Shown here piece by piece: positions 1-5,850 of a DNA stretch of 6,399 bases. The notes beneath the pieces are model-generated. The model saw only the letters and a program-made list of their open reading frames with translations, did not search any database and was not told the DNA's origin. This stretch comes from an uncultured Rhodospirillaceae bacterium (GTDB lineage Bacteria; Pseudomonadota; Alphaproteobacteria; Rhodospirillales; UBA2165). The position numbers and the translations under genes were made by a program. The number at the start of each line of letters is the position of its first letter. The first letter of the stretch is position 1. The stretch lies in the NCBI GenBank assembly GCA_913054205.1, contig CAJXJM010000156.1:1-6399 (forward strand), in the 5' to 3' direction.

Positions 1-2112
1 ACCGAAGCGTCTGTCATAGCCTTTTTTAGCGAGCCATTCCCGCGAGTCGTCGGTCAAGGTGATGGTCACATCTCGATCGCTCAATTGAGCTTCCAACTCC
101 ATCACGAATTTATCGACGACTTTGCCCATCACTTCCGGTGACAGATTGGCAAAACTGACAGTCGCATCAAGTCGATTGCGGAATTCCGGCGAGAACATTT
201 TCTCGATCGCTTCCTCATCATCGCCGGTGCGCTCATCACGCTCAAACCCGATGGCAGACTTTGCCATTTCCGAGGCGCCGGCATTTGTCGTCATGATCAA
301 AACTACATTGCGGAAATCAACGGCTTTACCATTGTTATCGGTGAGTTTGCCATGATCCATGATCTGCAACAAAATGTTGAACAAATCAGGATGGGCTTTT
401 TCGATCTCATCTAACAACAAGACAGCATGGGGTTGCTGATCAATCGCATCGGTTAACAAACCGCCCTGATCAAACCCAACATAGCCGGGAGGCGCACCGA
501 TCAGACGTGAGACCGTATGGCGTTCCATATATTCGGACATATCAAAGCGCACCAGCTCGATCCCCAAGGAGCGCGCAAGTTGTCGGGCGACTTCGGTTTT
601 GCCGACGCCGGTCGGCCCGGAGAACAGATAGTTGCCGATGGGCTTTTCAGGCTCGCGCAAACCCGCGCGTGCGAGCTTGATCGCACCAGATAGGGCATCG
701 ATCGCATTATCCTGACCAAAGACCATGGTTTTCAGATCGCGCTCAAGATTTGACAGAACTTTCTTGTCGTCCCGCGACACAGTTTTAGGCGGAATCCGGG
801 CCATCATAGCAACGACATTTTCAACGTCTCTGACGGAAATGGTTTTTTTGCGTTTGTTCGGCGGCAAAAGCATACGCGATGCGCCAACTTCATCGATGAC
901 ATCGATAGCCTTATCGGGCAATTTACGATCATGGATATAACGCGCGGACAATTCCACTGCCTGGCGGAGCGCCTCAGCGGTATAGCGCACATTGTGATGT
1001 TCTTCGTAATAAGGTTTAAGACCGCGCAAAATCTTCACAGTATCTTCGATCGACGGCTCATAGACATCGATTTTCTGGAAGCGGCGGACAAGCGCCCGAT
1101 CTTTTTCAAAATGACCACGATATTCTTTGTAGGTCGTCGAGCCAACACAGCGTAGCGCGCCGTTCTGCAACGACGGTTTCAAAAGATTGGAGGCATCCAT
1201 TGAGCCGCCGCTCGTCGCCCCGGCACCGATGACGGTATGGATTTCATCAATAAACAGGATCGAATGCGGCATCTCTTCAAGTTCGGTCAATACCGCTTTG
1301 ATGCGTTCTTCAAAATCACCGCGGTAGCGCGTGCCGGCCAAAAGCGAGCCCATATCAAGCGAATAGATGACGTTATCGAGAAGCACTTCCGGCACATCGC
1401 CTTCAACAATGCGGCGGGCTAAGCCTTCCGCAATTGCCGTTTTTCCAACACCCGGATCACCGACATAAAGTGGATTGTTTTTGGTACGGCGGCAGAGCAC
1501 TTGGATGGTGCGGTCAATTTCCTGCTCGCGGCCGATTAGCGGATCAATTTTACCGTCAATTGCTTTCTGATTAAGATTGACGCAATAAGTATCGAGCGCT
1601 TCCGAACCTTTTTTGACTTCTTTTTCTTCCGTCATTTCATCATCAGCGCCGTGCACTTCTTTAGTATCAGAATAGCCCGGCACTTTGGCGATACCATGCG
1701 AAATATAATTCACCGCATCCAGTCGGGTCATGTCATGCAATTGAAGGAAATAAACCGCATGCGCTTCACGTTCTGAAAATATGGCGACCAGCACATTGGC
1801 ACCGGTTACTTCTTCCCGGCCGGACGACTGCACATGAATGGCTGCCCGTTGGACAACTCGCTGAAAGCCTGCCGTCGGCTTTGGCTCGGCTAATTTTGCC
1901 GTAACCAAGTCGCCCAAATCGTCGTCTATAAAACTGGTTAAATCTAGCCGTAATTTTTCGACGTCAACGCCGCAAGCGCGAAGCACGGAAATACCATCCT
2001 GGTCATCGGTCAGAGCAAGCAGCAAATGTTCCAACGTGGCATATTCGTGATTGCGTTCTGTCGCGAGAGCGAGGGCACGATGAAGACTTTGTTCTAAATT
2101 ACGAGACAGCAT
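1..2112 (-). CDS. clpA: ATP-dependent Clp protease ATP-binding subunit ClpA (partial, C-terminus beyond window)
   Basis: ClpA is the AAA+ unfoldase that feeds substrates into the ClpP peptidase in the cytoplasm. The frame is open for 704 codons from the ATG at 2112 to the window edge, with no stop or frameshift. Residues 1-144 are the Clp N-domain that docks ClpS, starting [10 protein letters not shown]. An acidic linker spans about 145-170. AAA domain 1 has Walker A GDPGVGKT (218-225), pore loop GTRYRGDF (260-267) and Walker B with D289-E290. AAA domain 2 has Walker A GPTGVGKT (499-506), pore loop GYVG (543-546), Walker B D568-E569, sensor-1 N610, an IGF ClpP-docking loop (621-623) and a probable arginine finger R645. 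There is no ClpB-type middle domain, and the IGF loop indicates a ClpP partner. The sequence stops inside GYDRRFG at the start of sensor 2, so roughly 60-80 residues are missing by comparison with the usual ClpA length. It lies 29 bases after clpS. No strong Shine-Dalgarno is visible before the ATG, which fits translation following clpS. Confidence 0.97.
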   Translation of the reverse strand, partial: MLSRNLEQSLHRALALATERNHEYATLEHLLLALTDDQDGISVLRACGVDVEKLRLDLTSFIDDDLGDLVTAKLAEPKPTAGFQRVVQRAAIHVQSSGREEVTGANVLVAIFSEREAHAVYFLQLHDMTRLDAVNYISHGIAKVPGYSDTKEVHGADDEMTEEKEVKKGSEALDTYCVNLNQKAIDGKIDPLIGREQEIDRTIQVLCRRTKNNPLYVGDPGVGKTAIAEGLARRIVEGDVPEVLLDNVIYSLDMGSLLAGTRYRGDFEERIKAVLTELEEMPHSILFIDEIHTVIGAGATSGGSMDASNLLKPSLQNGALRCVGSTTYKEYRGHFEKDRALVRRFQKIDVYEPSIEDTVKILRGLKPYYEEHHNVRYTAEALRQAVELSARYIHDRKLPDKAIDVIDEVGASRMLLPPNKRKKTISVRDVENVVAMMARIPPKTVSRDDKKVLSNLERDLKTMVFGQDNAIDALSGAIKLARAGLREPEKPIGNYLFSGPTGVGKTEVARQLARSLGIELVRFDMSEYMERHTVSRLIGAPPGYVGFDQGGLLTDAIDQQPHAVLLLDEIEKAHPDLFNILLQIMDHGKLTDNNGKAVDFRNVVLIMTTNAGASEMAKSAIGFERDERTGDDEEAIEKMFSPEFRNRLDATVSFANLSPEVMGKVVDKFVMELEAQLSDRDVTITLTDDSREWLAKKGYDRRFG

Positions 2113-2141
2113 ATTTTTTCAGCATAGTTTGTTTATCCAAA

Positions 2142-2483
2142 CTAATCCTTTTCTATTGTGCACTGTAGTGGATGTTGGTGTTGTTGCGCCAAATCCATAG
2201 TTTGATTTACTTTCGTTTCTGCGATTTCATATGTGAACACGCCACAAATTCCGACGCCTTTTTGGTGAACATGTAACATGATGCGCGTGGCGTCCTCGTG
2301 GTTCTTTGAATAGAACTGCTCAAGCACATGTATAACGAACTCCATCGGTGTATAATCGTCATTCAGCATGAGAACTTTATACATCGAGGGCTTTTTCGTT
2401 TTTGAACGGCTTTTAACGGCTACGCCATGTTCAAAATCGTTTCCGCCATCACCGTTTTTAGTATTGTCGTCGTCTCGTTTCAT
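2142..2483 (-). CDS. clpS: ATP-dependent Clp protease adaptor protein ClpS
   Basis: ClpS is the N-recognin that binds bulky N-terminal residues of N-degron substrates and delivers them to the ClpA N-domain. The protein has 113 residues, close to the family norm. Residues 1-32 form a charged, flexible N-terminal tail, the part that in ClpS engages ClpA. The folded core starts near residue 34 with the signature [11 protein letters not shown] (40-50), whose N41, D42 and D43 correspond to the pocket residues that bind the substrate amino group. H73, in MLHVHQKG (69-76), matches the conserved pocket histidine. [14 protein letters not shown] (79-92) and a C-terminal [10 protein letters not shown] are also typical. 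The gene lies directly upstream of clpA on the same strand, so co-transcription is very likely. The start is the only sensible ATG; a weak GAGA precedes it. Identification is from motifs and context together. Confidence 0.97.
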   Translation of the reverse strand: MKRDDDNTKNGDGGNDFEHGVAVKSRSKTKKPSMYKVLMLNDDYTPMEFVIHVLEQFYSKNHEDATRIMLHVHQKGVGICGVFTYEIAETKVNQTMDLAQQHQHPLQCTIEKD

Positions 2484-2663
2484 TCTCGTACTTAAATATT
2501 AATATTATTGAGTATACTCTAATTACCTAATTTGGCAGAAAATCCACGATCTGCAACGTTTCTAAAATTGTGGCTCTCTTTTTAATATATTGGCACTTTT
2601 CACCTATATAAAAGCCCGAATTGGTTAAAAAATTCCTGATTTTAGCCAAAATTAGATCAATCA
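2484..2663 (-). promoter_or_regulatory. AT-rich upstream region of clpS with a candidate -10 box and a palindrome
   Basis: This 180-base gap separates clpS from the lipoprotein gene on the same strand and probably holds the clpSA promoter. Read on the minus strand there is a good TATACT -10-like hexamer at 2511-2516, but no convincing -35 at the right distance. A perfect 12-base palindrome, AATATTAATATT, lies at 2495-2506, between that box and the clpS start. The hexamer and palindrome are seen; the promoter role is inferred. Confidence 0.3.
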
Positions 2664-3410
2664 TTAGAATAATACAGTGTGACGTATTAACCCGTTGCTG
2701 CCAAACTTAAGATTAAAATCATTGATAAATTCCTCGCTATCGTTTGTGCCATATACACTTAAATGCGACGTTTCACGTGGAGGATTAACCGGAATATCCG
2801 TGAAATCCCAGGCACTTAGCAGCTTTCCAAATTGAGCGGCTTTAAATTTTTTATGCGGCCACAAAAAAGCATTTTGAGTGAATTTTCCTTTTACACAGGC
2901 AGAAACAACCCAATAAAAGCCAATTGACGGCAAATCTTCGCGCGGAGGCGAAGAATCAAAAAAATCGACATCTTTCAGCGATTTGCGAAGTGTTTCGATG
3001 TCTGACCCTGACAAATTTGTGATAGATCTTTTGGGATGCCAAGGTTGATAAACATCAGGATAGGTAGCATCGGTGATAATCGTATCGATTTTCGCTTCTT
3101 CGACGACACTAATGTAAATTCTAAACCGCCCAGGTTCGGCTGGTATTATGTCATATGTTCGCACCTGTTCGTTATAAACCGCATTATAAACGAACCGATA
3201 ACGATCGCCCTTTTTGACCGGGCAATTATTCACAATGTCATCTGCTGCAATGTAGCTAAACCACGAGAACTTTCGCGCTACGGGATTATCAACACCTTCA
3301 TAGGCACAGGCAGATAGAGCAATCAGTGCTACCGCCATCAGGACGCCGATTCGAGATTTAAAGCTAAAACCCTTTTTATGCCCAATTTTCATAGATTTAC
3401 CGTTAATCAT
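2664..3410 (-). CDS. putative outer-membrane lipoprotein of unknown function
   Basis: I do not recognise a characterised family for this 248-residue protein. The N-terminus is a lipoprotein signal peptide: a basic stretch (K8 to R20), a hydrophobic core (about 21-31) and a lipobox LSAC with the acylated cysteine at C35. Alanine follows the cysteine, so an outer-membrane destination is likelier than retention in the inner membrane. The mature part has two further cysteines, C63 and C172, which could form a disulfide in the periplasm. It is rich in aromatic residues, for example FSWFSYIAADD (48-58), RYRFVYN (70-76) and GFYWVV (164-169), suggesting a compact beta-rich domain. No catalytic motif is visible. 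An internal ATG at 3392 (M7) is an equally plausible start; neither has a strong ribosome binding site. It is divergent from the carboxypeptidase gene and lies 180 bases upstream of clpS. The function is unknown; the lipoprotein call is well supported. Confidence 0.82.
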   Translation of the reverse strand: MINGKSMKIGHKKGFSFKSRIGVLMAVALIALSACAYEGVDNPVARKFSWFSYIAADDIVNNCPVKKGDRYRFVYNAVYNEQVRTYDIIPAEPGRFRIYISVVEEAKIDTIITDATYPDVYQPWHPKRSITNLSGSDIETLRKSLKDVDFFDSSPPREDLPSIGFYWVVSACVKGKFTQNAFLWPHKKFKAAQFGKLLSAWDFTDIPVNPPRETSHLSVYGTNDSEEFINDFNLKFGSNGLIRHTVLF

Positions 3411-3612
3411 TTATTCACTGCGACTTCGTACAAACATACACCTGATTTTACATCTAACATATTGATTTTGGTTTATGAATCCACTTTCTTCATTAGTTAA
3501 TATAGTTGGCCTTCGAGCATTGTCCAATTCATTGGACTTCGAGATAGATGGCCCCTACACTCCAGCACCAAGAAAGGCCAAAACGGTACGTAAAATATTA
3601 AACCGGGATTTT
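3411..3612 (+). promoter_or_regulatory. divergent intergenic region / leader of the D,D-carboxypeptidase gene
   Basis: If the carboxypeptidase starts at 3613, this 202-base stretch separates two divergent genes and should hold promoters for both. On the plus strand TTGGAC (3532-3537) and TACACT (3556-3561) are 18 bases apart and make a possible -35/-10 pair; the first overlaps the right arm of a palindrome, an arrangement that would suit a repressor site. No convincing promoter for the lipoprotein gene is visible on the other strand. The promoter calls are inference from weak matches. Confidence 0.3.
3511..3543. repeat. 14-base palindrome framed by CTTCGAG direct repeats
   Basis: GTCCAAT (3522-3528) and ATTGGAC (3531-3537) are perfect inverted arms around a two-base centre. 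CTTCGAG occurs at 3511-3517 and again at 3537-3543, one on each side. The tight dyad looks like a site for a dimeric DNA-binding protein. It lies upstream of the preferred start of the carboxypeptidase gene, and overlaps a candidate -35 box. Confidence 0.5.
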
Positions 3613-4791
3613 ATGCCACTCTTTTTCAAATTCCCCATGAGATTTATCATAGCCGTTCTATTTACGGCCACACTCGTGTTTACCGTCAGCACTGCCGAAG
3701 CCAAATATGCGTCTTACGTGATCGATGCAAAAACCGGCAAAGTCCATCACGCCGTAAACGAAAATACGCGGAATTACCCGGCTTCTCTTACCAAGCTGAT
3801 GACGCTTTATCTTTTGTTCGAAGCGGTCGAGCAAAAGAGACTTAAATTTTCAACCAGGCTATCGGTTTCGAGAAAAGCGGCAAACCGACCTGCGTCGCGT
3901 CTTGGCCTAAAACCTGGTCAATCGATTAAAGTCAAAGACGCGGTCATGGCGCTGATCATAAAATCCGCCAATGACGTGGCCTCTGTGGTTGCAGAATATC
4001 TTGGTGGGTCCGAGCGGCGCTTTGCACTGATTATGACCGACAAAGCCCGCAAGCTTGGCATGTCCCGAACAACTTTCCGAAATGCATCTGGCCTTCCCCA
4101 CCGTGGTCAAATGTCGACCGCTAAAGACATGGCGACATTGACCCGTTCGATCATCAAGCGCTTCCCGCAATATTATCATTTATTCAAACGCCAGGCTTTC
4201 ACCTTCCAGGGACGCACCTATCGCCCCCACAACAAAGTGCTAAAATACTACCCCGGCGCCGAGGGCATGAAGACAGGTTATATTCGCGCTTCCGGTTACA
4301 ATCTGATCACGACAGTGAAGCGCAACAACACGCGGATCATCGGTGTTGTGTTTGGCGGCAACACATCACGCTCTCGCAATCGTCACATGAAGAAATTGCT
4401 GACCGCAGCTTTTGAACGCACATCGCCGAGCATTCAGATTACCAAGGCAAAACCGAAACGGCGTCAGAGCTACATGGCTCGAACGAAGCCCTCAAAGACC
4501 GCCGCCCGATCGAAGGACAGAATTTGGGGCATTCAAGTGGGCGCGTTTTATTCTCACAAACCAGCGCTCAACATTGCGCGCGATGTATCGCAAAAATACG
4601 CCAAGGTTCTTAAAGGCGGCAAAATCAAGGTGATGCCGCTGCGTAAATTACGCAACCGAACTCTTTACCGAGCTCGAATTGTTGGCCTCGATAGACGCAA
4701 TGCCTATCGCACCTGCCGCCTCCTCAAAAAGCACCGCAAGCCGTGCTTGGAACTCAACCTGCCGGCATCTATCGAAATCGCCTCGAGATAG
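3613..4791 (+). CDS. D-alanyl-D-alanine carboxypeptidase (peptidase S11, PBP5-like) with C-terminal SPOR domain
   Basis: This is a periplasmic serine carboxypeptidase that trims the terminal D-Ala of peptidoglycan pentapeptides (dacA/dacC/dacF type). Numbering is from the ATG at 3613 (392 residues). Residues 1-30 are a signal peptide, with K6 and R10, a hydrophobic run 11-25 and probable cleavage after AEA (28-30). The three penicillin-binding motifs are present: SLTK (58-61, nucleophile S58, base K61), SAN (118-120) and KTG (220-222). ASGLP (158-162) is also typical. A basic linker (about 272-302) leads to a SPOR domain (about 303-380, starting IWGIQVGAF), which in known proteins binds denuded glycan and directs proteins to the septum. 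The same frame is open back to an ATG at 3475, but that would put 46 extra residues ahead of the signal peptide and cross the palindrome at 3522-3537, so 3613 is preferred; GGGA before it is a weak ribosome binding site. ATG 3637 is a second alternative. Confidence 0.93.
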   Translation: MPLFFKFPMRFIIAVLFTATLVFTVSTAEAKYASYVIDAKTGKVHHAVNENTRNYPASLTKLMTLYLLFEAVEQKRLKFSTRLSVSRKAANRPASRLGLKPGQSIKVKDAVMALIIKSANDVASVVAEYLGGSERRFALIMTDKARKLGMSRTTFRNASGLPHRGQMSTAKDMATLTRSIIKRFPQYYHLFKRQAFTFQGRTYRPHNKVLKYYPGAEGMKTGYIRASGYNLITTVKRNNTRIIGVVFGGNTSRSRNRHMKKLLTAAFERTSPSIQITKAKPKRRQSYMARTKPSKTAARSKDRIWGIQVGAFYSHKPALNIARDVSQKYAKVLKGGKIKVMPLRKLRNRTLYRARIVGLDRRNAYRTCRLLKKHRKPCLELNLPASIEIASR

Positions 4792-4903
4792 GTTTTCCAA
4801 CAAACTCGTCATCAACAAATTTTGATCCATCGTGATTGTGAATTGCGCCGCAGGTTTAATAGGTTGGCGTCATTCTTAATTTCAATTGCATGGGACAAAA
4901 GTA

Positions 4904-5448
4904 ATGAAAACAAATCGTTTAGTACTTTTCATTGTGCCGTTGGTTCTGGGACTAATCGTCAACTCAGATGCTGATGCCGGTGGTGCAAAACAGCTCACGC
5001 CTGAGGTCAAGGCCAATCTTAAAGCGTTAAAGGCCATTAGAGGTACGCCGGTGGAATCTCTACGTTCAATGGTTGTCCTGTTCTGGTGACTTTTTTCGCC
5101 AGCTGGTGCCCGCCTTGCGCCACAGAGATGCGGGGTCTCCGAGATTTCATCAAAAAAAATGGACCGGACAAAATAAACATAATTGCGGTCAATTGGATCG
5201 AGGAGTTGACCGGTCTGTCGCCGTCGCGGCTGAACCGTTTTATGCGAGTTATCGACCCGAGCATCAAAGTTGTGTCGGGGACCAAAACCGTTTCCCGGGA
5301 TTTCGGCAATGTCCGCAGTATTCCAGCCGCTTTTATTTACGATAAGAATGGCCGGCAGGTTTTCGCCCTAGGTGGCGGTAGAGGCGGCCACGGCCGAGAC
5401 TATCTGAGGCGCAAGCAATTGGAGCGGGCGCTCGCCAAGATGAAATAA
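4904..5448 (+). pseudogene. exported TlpA-like thioredoxin-family protein, interrupted by a frameshift
   Basis: Two overlapping frames together make one periplasmic thioredoxin-fold protein, probably a disulfide reductase or oxidoreductase. Frame 1 of the gene starts at the ATG 4904, preceded by GGGA at 4892-4895, and encodes a signal peptide (MKTNRLVLF start, probable cleavage after DADA at residue 25). It then runs through LKALKAIRGTPVES to a TGA at 5087-5089. The second part is in the -1 frame, usable from just after the TAG at 5038-5040, and reads FNGCPVLVTFFASWCPPC into the redox CXXC (cysteine codons 5107 and 5116). It continues through SIPAAFIYDKNG, with the cis-proline codon at 5323, to the TAA at 5446. 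The join must lie between 5041 and 5086, probably near 5051-5067, and needs loss of one base or a -1 shift. The rest of the thioredoxin half is intact for 120 codons, so the break is recent, a sequence error, or tolerated. A GTG at 5086 could start a short cytoplasmic form but would lose the first strand and the signal peptide. Confidence 0.75.
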
Positions 5449-5459
5449 GAACTTTTCGA

Positions 5460-5490
5460 TGACGAATGAGCAGGGCCGGAGTGACGAATG
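5460..5490. repeat. 9-base direct repeat TGACGAATG
   Basis: TGACGAATG occurs at 5460-5468 and again at 5482-5490, with a 22-base period, just after the thioredoxin-like gene stop. Only two copies are present, and it could be chance or a remnant of a short tandem duplication. Confidence 0.4.
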
Positions 5491-5510
5491 GGATTGGAGA
5501 TCGAGCCCCC

Positions 5511-5530
5511 TTTCGTGAGCTTCGTGGTTC
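5511..5530 (+). repeat. CTTCGTG-type repeat, copy A
   Basis: TTTCGTGAGCTTCGTGGTTC matches copy C at 5826-5845 at 17 of 20 positions in the same orientation, and matches the reverse complement of copy B in its CTTCGTGG part. Repeats built from TTCGTG words are seen between genes in many bacteria, which is recollection and not something tested here. Confidence 0.55.
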
Positions 5531-5581
5531 ATTTTGCTACGGCGAGGCTAACGACGGTTTTCTAGAGTTCAGAAAATAATT

Positions 5582-5609
5582 ACCACGAAGCACACGAAGT
5601 TCACGAAGG
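5582..5609 (-). repeat. CTTCGTG-type repeat, copy B (inverted)
   Basis: This copy carries three CACGAAG words in 28 bases, so its reverse complement has CTTCGTG three times with spacings of 9 and 10 bases. Its segment GAAGTTCACGAAG (5596-5608) is the exact reverse complement of CTTCGTGAACTTC in copy C (5826-5838), forming a 13-base perfect inverted repeat around 217 bases. Confidence 0.6.
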
Positions 5610-5620
5610 AAACGAGAACG

Positions 5621-5672
5621 TACCGAAAACGCTTGATTTTGGTATAGGTACTGAAAACAGTTGGTTTCGGTA
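5621..5672. repeat. two tandem 24-base imperfect palindromes
   Basis: Unit 1 (5621-5644) and unit 2 (5649-5672) are direct repeats identical at 19 of 24 positions, separated by TAGG. Each is itself an imperfect palindrome that begins TAC and ends GGTA. The outer arms TACCGAAA (5621-5628) and TTTCGGTA (5665-5672) are perfect complements. Three of the five differences fall on paired positions and keep the pair as Watson-Crick or G-U, so the folding potential of both units is retained. It could be a double operator or a structured RNA or repeat element; no function is shown. Confidence 0.6.
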
Positions 5673-5696
5673 GCCGCGTCCCAGGGTCGACCTGTC

Positions 5697-5774
5697 AATG
5701 TCCGCTTAGGGCCAACAACGGACTCTTTTGCGTTATGCAGATAATATCCGCTTTCGAGGTGCAAAGCGGACATT
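5697..5774. repeat. 11-base perfect inverted repeat with alternative internal hairpins
   Basis: AATGTCCGCTT (5697-5707) and AAGCGGACATT (5764-5774) are perfect complements 56 bases apart. The same right arm can instead pair locally: TCCGCTTT (5747-5754) with AAAGCGGA (5763-5770), around an 8-base loop. The left arm can pair locally too: GTCCG (5700-5704) with CGGAC (5719-5723). The long-range and local pairings exclude each other. This may be the terminal repeats of a tiny non-autonomous element or a switchable RNA fold; the first is likelier between convergent genes. Confidence 0.55.
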
Positions 5775-5776
5775 TA

Positions 5777-5822
5777 TAGGGGTACTTAAATCACTGGGTT
5801 CCCGTATACCTAATTTTTTTTT
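5777..5822 (+). terminator. possible Rho-independent terminator (weak stem plus T9)
   Basis: TAGGGGTAC (5777-5785) can pair with GTATACCTA (5804-5812), with one mismatch and one G-U pair. A run of nine T follows at 5814-5822. The loop is 18 bases and the stem is weak, and the site is about 330 bases after the thioredoxin-like stop, so it is a tentative plus-strand terminator. Nothing comparable is seen for the minus-strand gene. Confidence 0.3.
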
Positions 5823-5823
5823 G

Positions 5824-5845
5824 TTCTTCGTGAACTTCTTGGTTC
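5824..5845 (+). repeat. CTTCGTG-type repeat, copy C
   Basis: The copy contains CTTCGTGAACTTC (5826-5838) followed by TTGGTTC. It ends only six bases before the stop codon of the phosphohexomutase gene. It is in the orientation of copy A and inverted relative to copy B. It lacks one CTTCGTG word compared with copy B. Confidence 0.55.
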
Positions 5846-5850
5846 AACAC

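Larger units (their letters stand above)
5449..5850. other. gene-free repeat-rich region between convergent genes
   Basis: About 400 bases separate the stop codons of the thioredoxin-like gene (plus) and the phosphohexomutase gene (minus). No open frame here has a credible product. The stretch holds several independent repeat structures, listed separately, and reads as a mosaic of small non-coding repeat elements rather than a decayed gene. Because both neighbours converge on it, promoters are not expected, while terminators are. Confidence 0.6.

Noticed and set aside
2592..2617. Stem GGGCTTTT / AAAAGTGCC as a terminator for the lipoprotein gene
   Set aside because: The pairing has a bulge, the stem is mostly A-T, and no T run follows on the minus strand.
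3036..3317. Plus-strand open frame of 93 codons inside the lipoprotein gene
   Set aside because: It is antisense to a gene with a clear lipobox, and its product has no recognisable feature.
5091..5096. Six-T run near the frameshift as a programmed -1 slippery site
   Set aside because: It lies after the TGA at 5087-5089 that ends the upstream frame, so ribosomes in that frame never reach it. No slippery heptamer is visible before the stop.
5152..5159. Eight-A run in the thioredoxin-like gene as a phase-variation site or the cause of the break
   Set aside because: The codons on both sides of the run, including WCPPC upstream and the cis-proline downstream, are already in one frame, so it does not explain the interruption.
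5073..5345. Plus-strand open frame of 90 codons overlapping the thioredoxin-like gene
   Set aside because: It is the third frame of a region whose real frame is fixed by WCPPC and the SIPAAF cis-proline motif.
5537..5773. Minus-strand open frame of 78 codons across the repeat region
   Set aside because: It is built from the repeats, including copy B read as LRELRVLRG, and shows no domain. Its start lies in the AAGCGGACATT arm.
5449..5850. CRISPR array or integron attachment site in the repeat-rich gap
   Set aside because: Repeats differ in orientation and spacing, there are no regular spacers, and no associated genes or integrase are present.
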